In this document: piece after piece, positions 35,508 to 47,668 of the stretch
How positions within the stretch are numbered: position 1 is the stretch's first letter
Layout: each line of letters opens with the position of its first letter
Source: Incurvaria masculella
Taxonomy: Eukaryota > Arthropoda > Insecta > Lepidoptera > Incurvariidae
Direction: 5' to 3'
Assembly: GCA_946894095.1 (NCBI GenBank)
Contig: OX335644.1
Coordinates: forward strand, 18,085,595-18,149,594
DNA: 64,000 bases
Program-made: the position numbers and the translations under genes
Notes under the pieces: model-generated
Database searches by the model: none
What the model saw: the letters and a program-made list of their open reading frames with translations, nothing else
Told to the model about the DNA's origin: nothing

Positions 35508-35795
35508 AACCGGCCAAGTGCGAGTCGGACTAGCACAAGAAGGGTTCCGTACCATCGTACAAGATTTAACACCAAATAATCACGTTTTTTGTATGGGGGC
35601 CCGCCCTATATTTTGATTATTTTTAATGTTGTTATAGCGGCAAAATAAATACATATTTTGTGTGAAAATTTCAGCTACCTACCTATTACAGTTCATGAGA
35701 TACAGTCCTGTGACAGACGGACGGATGGACGGACGGACAGCGGAGGCTTAGTAATAGGGTTCCGTTGGCACCCTTTGGGTACGGAGCCCTAAAAA
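35508..35795 (-). repeat. GGGTTCCG-family repeat
   Basis: Complete in reverse: CCGGCCAAGTGCGAGTCGGA to ACGGACGGACAGCGGAGGCT and CCCTTTGGGTACGGAGCCCT. Confidence 0.8.
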
Positions 35796-36129
35796 TAGTC
35801 TTTCGCCAGCCTGCCAACTGACATTTAATTTACATATTTGTTTCGTTTGACTGAAACTTTTTAATTCTCAAAAAAACTATGTGATGACATTTACATTTAT
35901 ATCTAGAATAATTTCCTAAATGTACGGCGCAAACCTTTTTCATCTAAGGGCGCATAGTGATGTTTTATTAAACGGGTTTATGTTTGTTTTTTTGTTTGAA
36001 CGCCCTAATCTCTGGAACTACCAGTCAGGTTTGAAAACATATTTTTACATTCGATAGCCTAATTCTTAAGGAAGGCTTTAAGCTATTGAACATCAGGTAA
36101 CGACCCTTAGGAGCCGAACAAAAAGAAAA

Positions 36130-36720
36130 ATAGTCAGAGGGCGCGGAGCGAAAACGAAATCATAGCGCGGCGAGGGCCGTGACGGCGCGCGGCGGTGGCC
36201 ACCCGACGAGGACCGAGTATTGCCGAATCGAGCCGAAGCGCGAGCGCGCGAAACGGTGACCAGCGTTGCCGATAACCACTCCTCCAATTCCCCGAAAACG
36301 TTCTTAGGATTCCCGGAATTCCGTAAAAATCCGGAATAGGAACCAAATTTTCATCGAAAATTTCGAATGACCAAAAAAAAGGTCGTGCAGTCGACGGCCG
36401 TCCGAACAACTTTCGGGAGAAGATGAAATGCAAAGCTGCCCCGATTGCTCGATTGTTCGATATATTTTTTTCGAATGAGCAAAGAAAAAAAGGTAAATAA
36501 AAAGGCCAAAAAACTAAATTCCCCACGGATTGGTCAATTCCTCGCAAATTTCCCAACGCTTGCATTCCCCACCATTTTCCCCGAATTACCTCAAATTTCC
36601 CGTGATTCGGGGAGCGATCGGCAATGCTGGCGACGAACGTCTCGCCGCGATGCCCGCGCGCCGCCTCAGTCAAGACGCGCAGTGGCGCTCCGTGGTCGTG
36701 TGGTACACGGATTAGTATGA
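36130..36720. other. GC-rich island with distant inverted repeat
   Basis: Two GC-rich blocks (36130-36290 and 36595-36715) flank an AT-rich core. CCAGCGTTGCCGAT (36261) pairs with ATCGGCAATGCTGG (36618). A 207-codon minus-strand frame crosses it but shows no domain I recognise. Confidence 0.3.
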
Positions 36721-36904
36721 GATTTTTTACGTAAATTATTTGTATTCTTTCTACCAACCCGCGCGGTATGCTAACTTAGCGACAGCCGTTCCTAGCTACA
36801 CGCATTTGTTTGGGCTTTTTAGGTTGATTGTTTAAACGCGTATTGTTAAGATATTACGGTTTCAGTTGAATGGTTTCTTATTTTTTGTTTGGTAGATTAG
36901 TAGG

Positions 36905-37180
36905 TACTAAGCCAAGCGCGGCATTTCGAACTTTCACGGGGGATACGAAACCCATGCCGGCTGGCCAGGTGCTGTTTCACCCCATGTTTCAACGACCCCG
37001 GAGGCCTTTGGGGGAAATATATCGATATGGAGTCGATTCCATAGTTTACCGACCCTATAAATAAAGGATCAAAAGGATAGGATGGTTTTTATTTTTAAGT
37101 GTCGGCTGGGAATGGGTGCATTGCCTGCCTGTTCTGCGTTAAGCAATTGTAGAAAGGGGACGGAGGGACAGCGTTATGAT
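36905..37180 (+). repeat. Family-B repeat
   Basis: AAACCCATGCCGGCTGGCCA, CCATGTTTCAACGACCCC, ATTCCATAGTTTACCGACCC, and the outer tail GGGACAGCGTTATGATG. Confidence 0.65.
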
Positions 37181-37369
37181 GATCCGTCGAGCACTGTTTG
37201 GCCGGCAAGGGGCTTCTTCACACAATGTTGAACAAATCTGATTACAACGATGCAATTTATATGTCACTATGAAGGGGGTGATATAGGTGATGACAATTTG
37301 TATGGTTCACCATTATTGATGCTTCATAATTGTACCTACGTGTAGCTCGATTTATTTCCGCAATTTTAG

Positions 37370-37680
37370 GTCTACTAACCATCACGCTAAATTACCAGAG
37401 AGGTGACCAGTAGTATGAAATTCTTATAACATGAGAACCAATTACCCGATTTAGATGAGGATGTATCTCAGTCAAGCCGTATGGGTTACTTAACATCACG
37501 CTAACTTACCAGAGGAGTGAGAAGAGAGGGTTACATATTTATAACAAAACAATAAGTGGACTGCTCCTGCATGTGGAAATTGGCAGAGTACATTTCTCTA
37601 AATCACGAGAGGGGTGACTGGTGCGATTAAAGGCTCATAACTTACGAACTACTCACTCGATTAATATGTAGATTGCATCT
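37370..37680 (+). repeat. Imperfect three-copy repeat of about 100-115 bp
   Basis: Blocks beginning near 37376, 37491 and 37590 share CATCACGCTAA.TTACCAGAG, AGTGA and a following CATAAC/CGATTTA region. Confidence 0.5.
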
Positions 37681-37684
37681 ACGT

Positions 37685-37905
37685 CCAGGACCTATGGGCG
37701 CGGTCGGGGTTTGGATGGGTGGCCGTTTTCGATGTTAAGGCTGGTTGTGGTACGGATTCCACGTAAAAAAATTGCTCCCCTTTCTTACTAACTAGGTTGT
37801 AAGGTTAATCCCACCCGAGTTGTTACGTACCATCGCACTGAATGATAGATGGTCGAAGCGGCAGTAAAAAATGTCCGTGTTTTCCGTCCATGGCAATGTG
37901 TAGTA
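37685..37905 (+). mobile_element. 5S-like-head SINE, decayed
   Basis: GGTTTGGATGGGTGGCCG keeps the 5S box C; then AAGGCTGGTTGTGGTACGGA, the body GGTCGAAGCGGCAGTAAAA, ending within GTCCGTGTTTTCCGTCC. Confidence 0.65.
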
Positions 37906-38079
37906 GTGCCAGTGCAGGATCGTCCCAGCGCGGCGACAAATGCTATTAAAAAACAATTAATCAATTGGCCCCAATGTTTTGCAATATATTCAAGTACATT
38001 CCTTCCGCTGAATTTATAAATGGCAGTATTTGGATGTTATCTTATTCAATCATGCCACATCGGCTCAACGGATTTCGAT

Positions 38080-38223
38080 CCAGTTTTTTTTTTTTGTCAG
38101 TTTCATTGTTTATCCTCTGTTAGTAAAGTAGTTCGACTAGCTTTTTGGGCCAGCCCTTTGGGTTACAGCCTGACATCAGTCCAAAACGACATTGACCCGA
38201 GCGGAGCCGGGTACCTCAGCTAG
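38080..38223 (+). mobile_element. Helitron 3' end
   Basis: Ends in hairpin CCCGAGCGGAGCCGGG, spacer TACCTCAG and CTAG at 38218-38221, the canonical Helitron terminus. The 5' limit was not found. Confidence 0.55.
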
Positions 38224-38501
38224 TGATTTAATAATCTTGAAATTCTATCAGTATAAACCGTAATCATGTCTGATGATTTATGTATTTGAATTTGATTGAT
38301 AACCGTTTTGAAAAAACATTTTGAATTCATCAAAGAAATACAGTGGCTGCAGCATTTTTACTGATCCCGATTGCTTAAAAACTGTCTATCATGTGTTAGA
38401 GTTAACAAAATTAATTTCAGCCAGTCGTCCAACTGTCCGGCTGTGTACAATTCGTGAATATTACACAAAAAGGAATATTTAAATCTTGAAATCAGATTTT
38501 G

Positions 38502-38900
38502 AGCGGCTGGTAAGCTTGTTATTTTATGCGAGAGGCTATGAGTTCAACGGCCGCCCCGTTCGTGCACTACTTTCTTTCTATTTCTGAGTTGGATACGTAC
38601 ATTTCAACACCAATGCGGTACGATCCAAGGTTCGGAGTCCATGCAAAACTGTAGGTCCCCTTCCCTTACTTACTTGACATATATGTCCGCTCGGGTTCAA
38701 ATGAAATCAAATCAGTTTTGTTGGTGATAATGATAATTAATCAATACGATATAAAATAACATTTTACGCTTCGTCATAACGAATACAAATAAATGAGATA
38801 ATATTAATATCATTATTAAAAATAGTTGATTGGTACGATCGCATTGAACGAAAAGATGGTCGAAGCGGCAATGAAAAATGTACCACGATTCCATCGACCA
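38502..38900 (+). mobile_element. tRNA-head SINE, interrupted
   Basis: Head and linker at 38502-38690 (TGAGTTCAACGGCC box B-like), an AT-rich insertion at about 38700-38828, body resuming GATGGTCGAAGCGGCAATGA. Confidence 0.6.
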
Positions 38901-38939
38901 AGAGGGCTCTGCACACCCAAACTGTGGTAAAGCATTATT

Positions 38940-40000
38940 TAACTGTAGGTGTCGATTAGAATCTCTTACAGGAATCTTATTCGTATATTATTATACAGGT
39001 TGCTCTCAAACCATTTATTTCCTTTAAATTGTACAATTTACACATATTCAGTATACATATATAGTATAGCCGAACTGGGCGGTGTCGCCCGTGTCTCGGC
39101 TAGTCCTTTTTATTTTTTAATAGTAAGCGGCACTTGACTTAAACTAAACTTATACTACATGCTTATTGCAACATAGGTTACAAAAATGTTACTCACCCAC
39201 CACCACTTGAAAAAATAAAATAATAGAGAAAAGTCAGCTATCCAAAACAAAAATAATTAAGTAAAGTAACTCTTAAATTATTATATAAGTACAATATTTT
39301 CTTGAATGACTGCACCTCTTTATTATAACTATTATATTATAGTGATTTAACTATTAAAACTTGGTTTCTAAGAAATTTTGTTTTATTATTTATTTTATTT
39401 AAATATCTTATTTCTGCAATGCTGGGTGCATTGCAGAATTAATTGGGAAGATATCATCGAATTTTGTATGAAAGTATTTCCTCGCATCCATCAATATCCT
39501 TATCTAACAGCCACCTCACCACTGTTTTTTTGAATGTGTGCATGCTTTTAATGTGTGCCCAATTATCGGAGGTATCGGAGGTTGTACTCATAATTTTCTG
39601 TAGGCTGTAATAATAATAAAGTATTTTGTATTTTCACTCTTTGTTTAGAGGTCACTATAGTAGTTCATGACAGAATTCATCGTATTAAAACTAAATCGTA
39701 CAAAGCTTTCAAAACTTTTTCATGTTGCCACTGGAGTAGTGCATGCGGCGACGCTAGGGTCTCCTCTTTCCCTAAAATATGGTTGATAGAGGCGATGACT
39801 GTGCCTGGCGTGATGCTCGTGAACGGGTGCTGTTTGTGGGGACTGGCTTGCTCTAATTGGCAACATTCTAGATGGCGGGCATGGTCTTTACAAATAAACC
39901 GATATTTGTCATGAACTGTTGCATATGACATGAATTGTTGATTCTCGTAAATTTAAATTTATTTAGCGTTTTTACATATTATTCTAAATACTTTTGTAAA
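38940..40000. other. AT-rich spacer
   Basis: No recognised gene. A minus-strand frame at 39677-39931 has no identifiable domain. 40000-40060 carries a GAGTTTCTTGCCAGTTCTTC motif typical of LINE 3' regions. Confidence 0.5.
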
Positions 40001-40131
40001 CTTAGACGTTGAAAAAAAAACCAGCGGAGTTTCTTGCCAGTTCTTCTTCGCTGGGATTTCCGAACTGGCTAATGATAAAATATGACAAATCCGAGTGCAG
40101 TGTACTGTCTATGGATGATGAATAAACAATA

Positions 40132-40256
40132 AACAATCCAGTTCAATGTAGCCGTGCGATGTAAGAAAAGTCCTGGCATGGCACCTAGTTCCCACGTGGT
40201 GTATTGGACTAAAATTATGACAGTAGGTGTTGTATTATCCTTTCATGTCCAGTAAG
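40132..40256 (+). mobile_element. SINE tail fragment
   Basis: CCAGTTCAATGTAGCCGTGC through CATGTCCAG. 5'-truncated. Confidence 0.7.
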
Positions 40257-40689
40257 GTACAAAACAAATGGCATACAAGTTCATTCAGCAATTCCCCGTA
40301 CCTCATACATAACTGAGTTTGATCATGAAATGCAAAGCAGAGCGTATTATCGGAACCATAGCGTCATGGCATGACCATACACCAAAAGTACATTAGCCTG
40401 GGTACAAATATTAGAGTGTTCGCGAGGCACACTCATCCATTGTGAGCGCAACCGCTGTGCGATGGTGATGTCATGGTGATGATTTTTGCCTCTGCGCCCT
40501 TTGATCCCATTCTTATGACCGCACGTTCCAATCCATATTAATTTCAATAAAAAGATCCATGCGTCCATATTGACAAGTTTTTATTTTCTTTCATGCGGTC
40601 TTCAAACATGATGTGCTCGAAAGCCCATGGTCATGTGTTGCGCTCTACAGAAAAAGCAGACGTGAGCATTGCTCCCATTTGTTTTGTCC

Positions 40690-40855
40690 ATTTTACCTAT
40701 TTGTTGGTAAAGCGGCAAAATAAATGAAAATTTCAGTTTCCTACCTGTTACGGTTCATGAGATACAGCCCTGTGACGGACGGACGGACGGACGGACAGCG
40801 GAGGCTTGGTAATAGGGTTCCGTTGGCACCCTTTGGGTACGGAACCCTCAAAAAG
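40690..40855 (-). repeat. GGGTTCCG-family repeat, 5' part lost
   Basis: AAGCGGCAAAATAAATG, TGAGATACAGCCCTGTGACG, GGACGGACGGACGG and GGTTCCGTTGGCACCC. Confidence 0.7.
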
Positions 40856-40899
40856 GGTCTTGACAGTCAGACAGACAGATATCGAACCGATCGTCTAGG

Positions 40900-41275
40900 A
40901 GGTCGGCCCGTAAGCTCCCGAAAATTTCGCCTCCCATACAAACGTAGTTTACTAATAATTTAAAAACCCCTGTTCCAACTTACTTGATATTTGGTATCTA
41001 ATATTAGGCTACAAATATCTGTGTCTGCATGCCTTTGTTTTTTCGGTAAATGTATTCTGGGTCAAACCACAGAGAAAACAAAATTCGTATGAAGATTTTC
41101 TTTTTGCATTAATTTCATTAGGTTTGGATTTTTCAAAAAAACAAAAGCATGCAGACACAGATATTTGTTACCTGATATTAGATATTAAATATCAATTTAA
41201 TTGAAATAGCGGTTTCCAAATGATTAGTAAACTACGTTTGTATGGGGAGCATAGCTTACGGGCCGTTCTTAAGAA
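40900..41275. mobile_element. Foldback MITE family H, arms of about 130 bp
   Basis: Left arm about 40904-41050, right arm about 41140-41268: CGGCCCGTAAGCT, AAACGTAGTTTACTAAT and AAATATCTGTGTCTGCATGC, each present inverted. It lies directly after a GGGTTCCG repeat. Related, older copies are at 1690-2445 and 41492-41780. Confidence 0.75.
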
Positions 41276-41491
41276 ACTGAATTTCTACGCAAAAACCACT
41301 GTGGCGCGATAGTGCCAACACGGTAATCGTATTAGGGCTCCTAAAAGCCTAATAAGGAGCGGTCGCCGCAAAATTGACAAATACATAATGTTTACATTTA
41401 ATTACTACAACGATTATCAAATATCTTCTCCAACCCATTACGTATACAATAGAATCATAAACACTGTGTCATAAGAAGGCGTTAAGAATGG

Positions 41492-41780
41492 GTTTGTTTC
41501 CCAAAAAAACGTAGTGTACTAATCATTTAAAAGACTTTGAAATTACTTGATAAATCGAAACCTAGTCCAATAACAGGCAAATTAAAATATACATCCTTTC
41601 TCTATTGTGTAATATATGATATTTTTTTCGAGAAAACAAAACATAGATACATAGAAACATAGAAACAGACATAGATATTTATTGCCTGGTAATATCAAGC
41701 AAATATCAAGCAAACTGGATTAGTGGTTTTCAATTATTAATAAATAATGTTTGTGTGGGGAGCGTAATTTTCTGATGCTT
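41492..41780. mobile_element. Foldback MITE family H, second copy
   Basis: AACGTAGTGTACTAATCATTT at the left, ATTAATAAATAATGTTTGTG at the right, TGATATTTGC arms between. Confidence 0.55.
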
Positions 41781-42636
41781 ATCCGTCCACAGCTGATCAC
41801 ATTGTCGGAGGTAGACGATGTGGAGGAATTCTCAATTCCGATTGCACAATTGAAGATTCACCGTACTTACTTAGGCACGCTGTGACGCCACAAAATACGT
41901 AATAGTGTGACGGCTGGACATTGATGTCGTCATTGCATAACGCATCGGCATTCATGGGACGACAAGCAGTGAGACTATTCGTGGTAGGTGTAGTCACGAG
42001 CCGACGTAGATTTGACGTAGGTACTTGTACATTGATGATTCACGAATGTGTATAGCAAGTGGACACAATTGGTTTTACAATAGCTCACTACCGCTCTGCA
42101 CGGCCTTGTCGAGAGAGTGTCCATCGCTGTGGGAAGGTGTTTAACTTAGGAAAGTAAAATGGCTTTATTATTAATACACTACACACGATTTATTATCAAT
42201 ACAGTTCTATAATAATTTTCTCAACAATAAAAATCTATTACAGTGACCATTGCCCTGAAAACGCTAATGAAATACCTCAAATGAGTCTCTATATCTCTGT
42301 AATTAATTGAATTATACAGTCTTTCTGATAGACTCTTAATAAAATCTCTGCATTTATTACACTCATATTTTTGTCATTACGCCTAAAAAAAAATAAGAAC
42401 AAAATGCAACAATGTTATTTTATTTTCGTAGCTTATTTTACAAATTTCAGCACTTTACCCTTATTTTTATTACTTATATAGATACGGAGATCACCGTGAG
42501 TTTGGCAAATATAAAAAGGAAAACCCGACTATTTTTCGCAGAAAGCATATTATGCTCATCTTTTATCATCTACATTTTCAATAATATCAGTTACATAGGA
42601 TATAATCTCCATTTATATGTATACTCCATACATACA

Positions 42637-43012
42637 TCAGCCTCAATGGCCCAGTGGCGCGACACTTCGGCGATCGCTCTCCGAAGTTAAGCAACGCTGG
42701 GTCCGGTCTGGTCTCGGATGGGTGACCATTCGACCGTTGAAAGAGGCTGGCCGGGGTTCGGATTCCACATTAAACTGTAGGACCCCTTCCTTACTTACTA
42801 GGTGGTAGGGTTTATCCCGCCCGGGTTGGTACCGTCGCATTGGATGAACGATGGTCGAATCGGCAATGAAAATTGTCCGTGTTTTCCATCCAGTTCAATG
42901 TAGCCGTGCAATATAAGGAAGGTCCTGGCATGGCACCTAGTTCCCATGTGGTGTGTTGGGCTAATACCATGACAGAAGGTGTGGTATTAGCCATCCATGT
43001 CCAGTCACATAA
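42637..43012 (+). mobile_element. 5S-head SINE, full length
   Basis: Head GCCCAGTGGCGCGACACTTC, 5S box A CGAAGTTAAGCAACG and box C TCGGATGGGTGACC, then the shared body and tail ending CATCCATGTCCAGTCACATA plus A-run. Nearly identical to 50570-50943. Confidence 0.9.
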
Positions 43013-43095
43013 AAAAAATGTTAGTAAATGTAGTAAATTGTTTACCTACTACAAAATGACATTTTGAAGACCTTCCAACTACGCAGATATATTGT

Positions 43096-43292
43096 TTTAT
43101 GTCAAGCGCGGCATATGGCCGACAGGACCTCTTAGGGTGCCCGACGATTCCTATGGATTTTCATGGGGGCCGTGAAAACCATGCTGACCGGCCAGTACTT
43201 CTTCACACCATGCTCGAAGGAGCCCAGGTTCTACTTTGTGGGAATCACCTCGGCAGAGAGTTCGTTCTATTGAATACCGACTCTATGGATTA
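43096..43292 (+). repeat. Family-B repeat
   Basis: AAGCGCGGCATATGGCCGAC, AAAACCATGCTGACCGGCCA, GAAGGAGCCCAGGTTCTAC. Confidence 0.7.
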
Positions 43293-43603
43293 AGAAAATA
43301 TGGTTGGTTGTGATGACGGCAGTGAAATTTCCAGTCTGCTCCGCGAAGCGTACAATAATGGGTGTATTTATGTATGTTCCTTCAATAATAAGAAAACATG
43401 CAGCAAGATCCGATACTAGGTCATAGAATAAGTAAGTGTGTTACTTATTCTATTATTTAGGTTCAAGTAATCAAACAAAATTATTTCAAATCACCATTAG
43501 AACCACCCTGAAAACTGGACGCCCTTCTTTCTATTATCAGATTCAGTTAACCATTTTGTCAGTAAATTCGTGGATTCACAGGGTATGCTCTTTAAATTTC
43601 TTA

Positions 43604-43847
43604 TTAAGGTGGCCCAACCCGCCGGGACTAACTCATTACCGGGCACGGTACAAAGCCGTGTTGTTGCGCTCTGGGACCTTTTCTCTTTCAAAGAAAAAGA
43701 CAGGCTCCATGATGAAGAAGATGCAACATGTCCACAAAAAAGACAATAAAGCTATTTTGAGCAAATTTTGGGATCTTTGACAAGAAATATGGGCGTGATC
43801 TTCTTTCCCCGTTTGTATGGGGAGTTGAGCGGGACAGGCCACCTTAA
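43604..43847 (+). mobile_element. TTAA-MITE family G, internally deleted
   Basis: TTAA at 43604 and 43844 flank termini GGTGGCCCAACCCG and (reverse) GGTGGCCTGTCCCG. Interior keeps only CGGTACAAAGCCGTGTTG and the ATGCAACATGTCCACAAAAA region, then the far end. Confidence 0.75.
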
Positions 43848-43892
43848 AGTTGAAGTGTACAATTCCGTTCTGAGCTCGGGTCACTCCATCGT

Positions 43893-44030
43893 TCGGAACC
43901 CATGTAAAACGTTTGGTCCACTAACAAGGTGGTAGAGACCCGCTCCGGGTTGGACCTTAGACGAAAAAAAAATCGAAGCGAGATTAACATTTATTTTTTC
44001 TTCCAATTCAATGGAGCCGAGCTCATATAA
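43893..44030 (+). mobile_element. SINE body fragment, decayed
   Basis: CGGAACCCATGTAAAACG, AGGTGGTAGAGACCCGC and CAATTCAATGGAGCCGAGC. Confidence 0.5.
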
Positions 44031-44642
44031 ATGGAGAGATTTTCGGGCCGATGCGATGCCAGAATTTTGCCTTTTATAATTGGTTTTCGGCACTCAAGGC
44101 CTCGGGCTTTACGCGAAACTGCGTGAAATCTTATACTAAAACCAAATCCCTATTCACCCTCTATGGAGTCCTATTGGACACCCCGTTGTGTCTGATCAGG
44201 TTAATTGAGTCAATTTTTAATAATTTACACCGGTAACACACACAATTAAAGATGTATTGAATAAAAAAGCTTGAGAACAAAATTGTCAAATATAATTTTA
44301 TTCTCTGTTAGTTAAACTGTAAGTAGTCAGTAATAGTTTTAGAAGTATAAAGGGCATGTCCCTAATCACCCTATTTTACGGCAATAATAAAGTTTTAAAT
44401 ATTGAAAGAACAAAAACTTTCTACGGTTCCTGATCCATAATTTGTTCTGAACGTCGTTACCAGCACAATTTTTTAAATAAAGTACTTAAGTAAGCATATA
44501 AATTAACCAAGTCTCGGCATTATACATGGCAGGGTGTTAAGAACTTGGTGAACAATCTTGAACCCTGTTATTGATTAATGAAACTTTCTCGCTTACGAAA
44601 ACATCTTACTGAGTTTATCAGGCTTGGCATTAACCCTCTCCC

Positions 44643-44690
44643 GCCCCCCCCCCCCCCTTGCTCCACCCCCGGCGCGGCGGCTCCTAAACC
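44643..44690. repeat. Poly-C run in a GC-rich spot
   Basis: A run of about 14 C at 44645-44658, followed by CTCCACCCCCGGCGCGGCGG. Confidence 0.7.
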
Positions 44691-44874
44691 TTTTTTTAAC
44701 TCTGAATAATTCGCGATGTCAAAAATAATACCAATGACGGTATTGATTACGAAGAGGAATCTATAGTTTCCGGATGATTCAAATTTCATTGTATTCATGA
44801 AACCGGTTAAGAAATATGCCTTTTCATTTCAAGGAAAATAAATACCTAAACTAAGCCTTAAGACCAGTGCTTAA

Positions 44875-45182
44875 GATAAGTGCTGATTTATTTTAATCGA
44901 CACCTAAAGATCCCTTATTACTAAAATGCTGATTATCTTGTAATGGTATCGATTGCAAGATGGTTAGAAAGGCCCTTTCATGTGCAGATTAAGCTAATTC
45001 GCACTTGGTGCCAGAGACCCTAAGGGCCTTTTTCACCTACTGCTGATATATTTTAATCGACAATTAAAGGTCCTTTATGACTAAAGTGCTGATAATCTTA
45101 TACTGCTATTGATTGCTAGCTGCTAAGAAATGCCCTTAATTTGTGGCGATTAAGCCAATCAACAGTAGTCGAAAAAGGCCCT
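44875..45182. mobile_element. MITE with AAGGGCCTTTTTC TIRs and tandem-duplicated core
   Basis: 45027-45182 has inverted ends AGGGCCTTTTTC..CTACTG and CAGTAG..GAAAAAGGCCCTT. Its core (ATTTTAATCGACA...CTGATAATCTTAT) repeats 44885-45000 with a period near 171 bases, so an older copy or duplication precedes it. Confidence 0.65.
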
Positions 45183-45552
45183 TGTCCAGTATTTTTTTCA
45201 GGTACCTATCTTAAATCAAATTAAAATGTTTTGAAGTGAAGTTACTTTGTGGGTTCATATTCGCTTAGACGAGTAGTATATGTATCCATCCGTTTGTAAT
45301 TTGAATTAAATGTAAAGATAAGCTGTCTGAAAAAAGTATGCTTTATTCATTAAATACTTAAAACTTGTCAGCCATTCCATGCCATACGCTACTATTTACA
45401 ATATACAAAATTAACAGAAACTACAAAAACTATAACTTTAAATAATGCACAAATTTTAAATACGACATTCGAAGGAAATATTAAAAACGCAAAAGAACTA
45501 TGACTCTGCGTGTAATTATAATCCTCAACTATGATTATTTGAAATTATTCAT

Positions 45553-45815
45553 ATCTGAGCGGGTGCACGAGTTCTGGGGTCAAATCCTCGCCCAGGTCAT
45601 GCACCAGTATTTTTCTTTTTCTGAATGGATGAGTGCATTTCGTTACGAATGTGAGCTGTTCCATGGTTCGGAACCCATGTAAAACTTCCACTTTCCCTAG
45701 TAGGTGGTAGGGTTAAGCCCGCCCGGGTATCTAATTCTTCAAGAATGTGGTGTATTGGGCCAATATCAAAACGGTAGTTGTGTGTTATTTTAGCCATCCA
45801 TGTAATTTGCATAAA
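45553..45815 (+). mobile_element. tRNA-head SINE with body deletion
   Basis: GAGCGGGTGCACGAGTTCTG, box B GGGGTCAAATCCTCG, linker TTTTTCTGAATGGATGAG, GGTTCGGAACCCATGT, then a jump to the tail (GTGGTGTATTGGGCCAATAT). Confidence 0.65.
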
Positions 45816-46621
45816 AAAATCATCGCATTGGATAAAAAGATGTTCGAAGTGACAATTGGGTCGAGGAAGATAAATGATAGGCGCCAATTAACTTTTGATC
45901 AGCTGTAAATGGAAAATACTTCACTTGTTTCTTCCACAGGCATGCACCTGTATGTACATGCTCTCCGATTGATAGTGCTACACATTTGACTATTTGGTCT
46001 CTTATCAGTTGTTCGGGTATGCCAGTTCCGCTGACTTAATAGAAAAATATTCCGTCATTCTTTCATCACTCATTCGTTGTCTATGTTTATATGTAACTTG
46101 CGGATTCCACAAAATACATATTGCGTAATCTGAGTAAGGTCGTTGAATCTAAAGAACACCTTAAATAGCATTCAGTTTAACAAAACACAAACAAGCATTT
46201 TAAATATGTTCTGAGCCGTAAAATATTACATTTGCAACTACAATTAATTGATAAATTTTCAAACCAGAACATTTTTAAAGGTATTATTGTTGTGGGATCG
46301 GTGATAATTAAAGAATTTTAAGCCTAAAAAAATACTTTAGTTTTATTAGACCGATTTTTCTTTTTATGTTTATTCGACATATTACAACAATTCCATAATT
46401 CCGATTTAAGCCTTGATTATTTATTTCATATTTTAATTATTTTAATAATCATTAAATAAATATTTTAATAAAACTACTTGATTCAGGATATTCGCAAAGT
46501 TATTTATGATCAATGAACGCATATACATAGATATTTTTGCAGCGTGTCCTTCACTACCTTCAAATGTGTCCGTCTATGATGATAGCCACAGACTAGACAT
46601 CCTTCCCGCTGACCCCGTCCC

Positions 46622-47045
46622 GCTGACGTGCAAACGTGGAATGAAGATCATGCCCATATTTCTTGTTAGAGATCAAAAACTATACTAAAAACAGCTTTAT
46701 TTGATTAAACTAGGTGTCTGATGATCGATTGTGTTTGGTTTCTAGGTAACGGGTCCGAAAGTTCGAATTTTTCGCGCGTTTTATACAATAACTTTGGAGG
46801 TGGATTACTCAATGATAAAGTAAGAACATCTCAAAAATATTACTCATCAGACATAGCTTATTTAATCAAAATGTATAATCTATTTCTTTTTTGTTAGATT
46901 TTTGACTACAGCGGTCGTGGTTTACTTTTAGCTATAAGTCGTTTTATAATTAAATTTTTCGTAAATCTTATCAAATCATACACTATGCACATGGTCTTTT
47001 TTGTGGACATATTGCATCTTGTTCATCATGGAGCCTGTCTTTTTC
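46622..47045 (-). mobile_element. TTAA-MITE family G, fragment
   Basis: GCTGACGTGCAAACGTGG, ATATTTCTTGTTAGAGATC, GGTCCGAAAGTTCGAATTTT and GTGGACATATTGCATCTTG. Terminal TTAA sites are lost. Confidence 0.65.
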
Positions 47046-47109
47046 TTTTACATATGCTGTGCGGTAAATACCAGTAGGTATGTGCACGGAAATATTAATT
47101 TCAGAGGGA

Positions 47110-47345
47110 TTCCAGCCTGTTGCGCGGGGGAGCCGGGGCGGGTGTGGCGAAGTGCGCGGGGAGGGATCTCCGTAGCAACGCCGCCGCCGTGCGCCATGCC
47201 AACTTTATTGGGCCGTTGTGTTTGACGACGGAAAATAGGCTCTAACCGGTGCTGAAACGATGCATTTTACTGTCCCTGGCGGTGAAGGTGACGGAAGGAC
47301 GAGGGTTTTGCTGAAACGCTAAAATTGGGCGAGATATTGGCTCTC
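47110..47345. other. GC-rich stretch, unassigned
   Basis: GCGCGGGGGAGCCGGGGCGG and following sequence; no convincing frame. Possibly a promoter or a remnant. Confidence 0.2.
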
Positions 47346-47518
47346 AAAGCGGCTTATTTTTATCAATACACCGCGTGAACAGCCTATCTCGCTCGGGTAG
47401 TCCTTTTTTTTTCCAACTTAATGTTTATGTTTTCCGATAAAAGATTGGATAAAAGCAACCCTGCATCGGTGGTAACGTCCTCTTAAATTTGATGAAATCG
47501 AGCAATTTTATACCACAC

Positions 47519-47668
47519 TTTGAGCGGCTCGTTCTCGTCAGGGGCGCGGCGACTTGCCTTGAATGCCAGAGGTCATGGGTTCAAAAACCTAATCCTTTAG
47601 GAATGCATTGTTTTGGACTAATATACTGACAGTGTGTGTGGTATCAAATCCATGCCCACTTACATAAA
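47519..47668 (+). mobile_element. tRNA-head SINE, short
   Basis: GAGCGGCTCGTTCTCGTCAG head, box B GGGTTCAAAAACC, then a direct join to the tail (GGACTAATATACTGACAG). Confidence 0.6.

Noticed and set aside
36134..36757. 207-codon minus-strand ORF
   Set aside because: No recognisable motif; it spans two GC blocks and an AT-rich core without consistent codon bias.
42643..43067. Short ORFs conserved between 42.6, 50.6 and 63.1 kb
   Set aside because: They recur because they lie in the same SINE, not because they encode protein.
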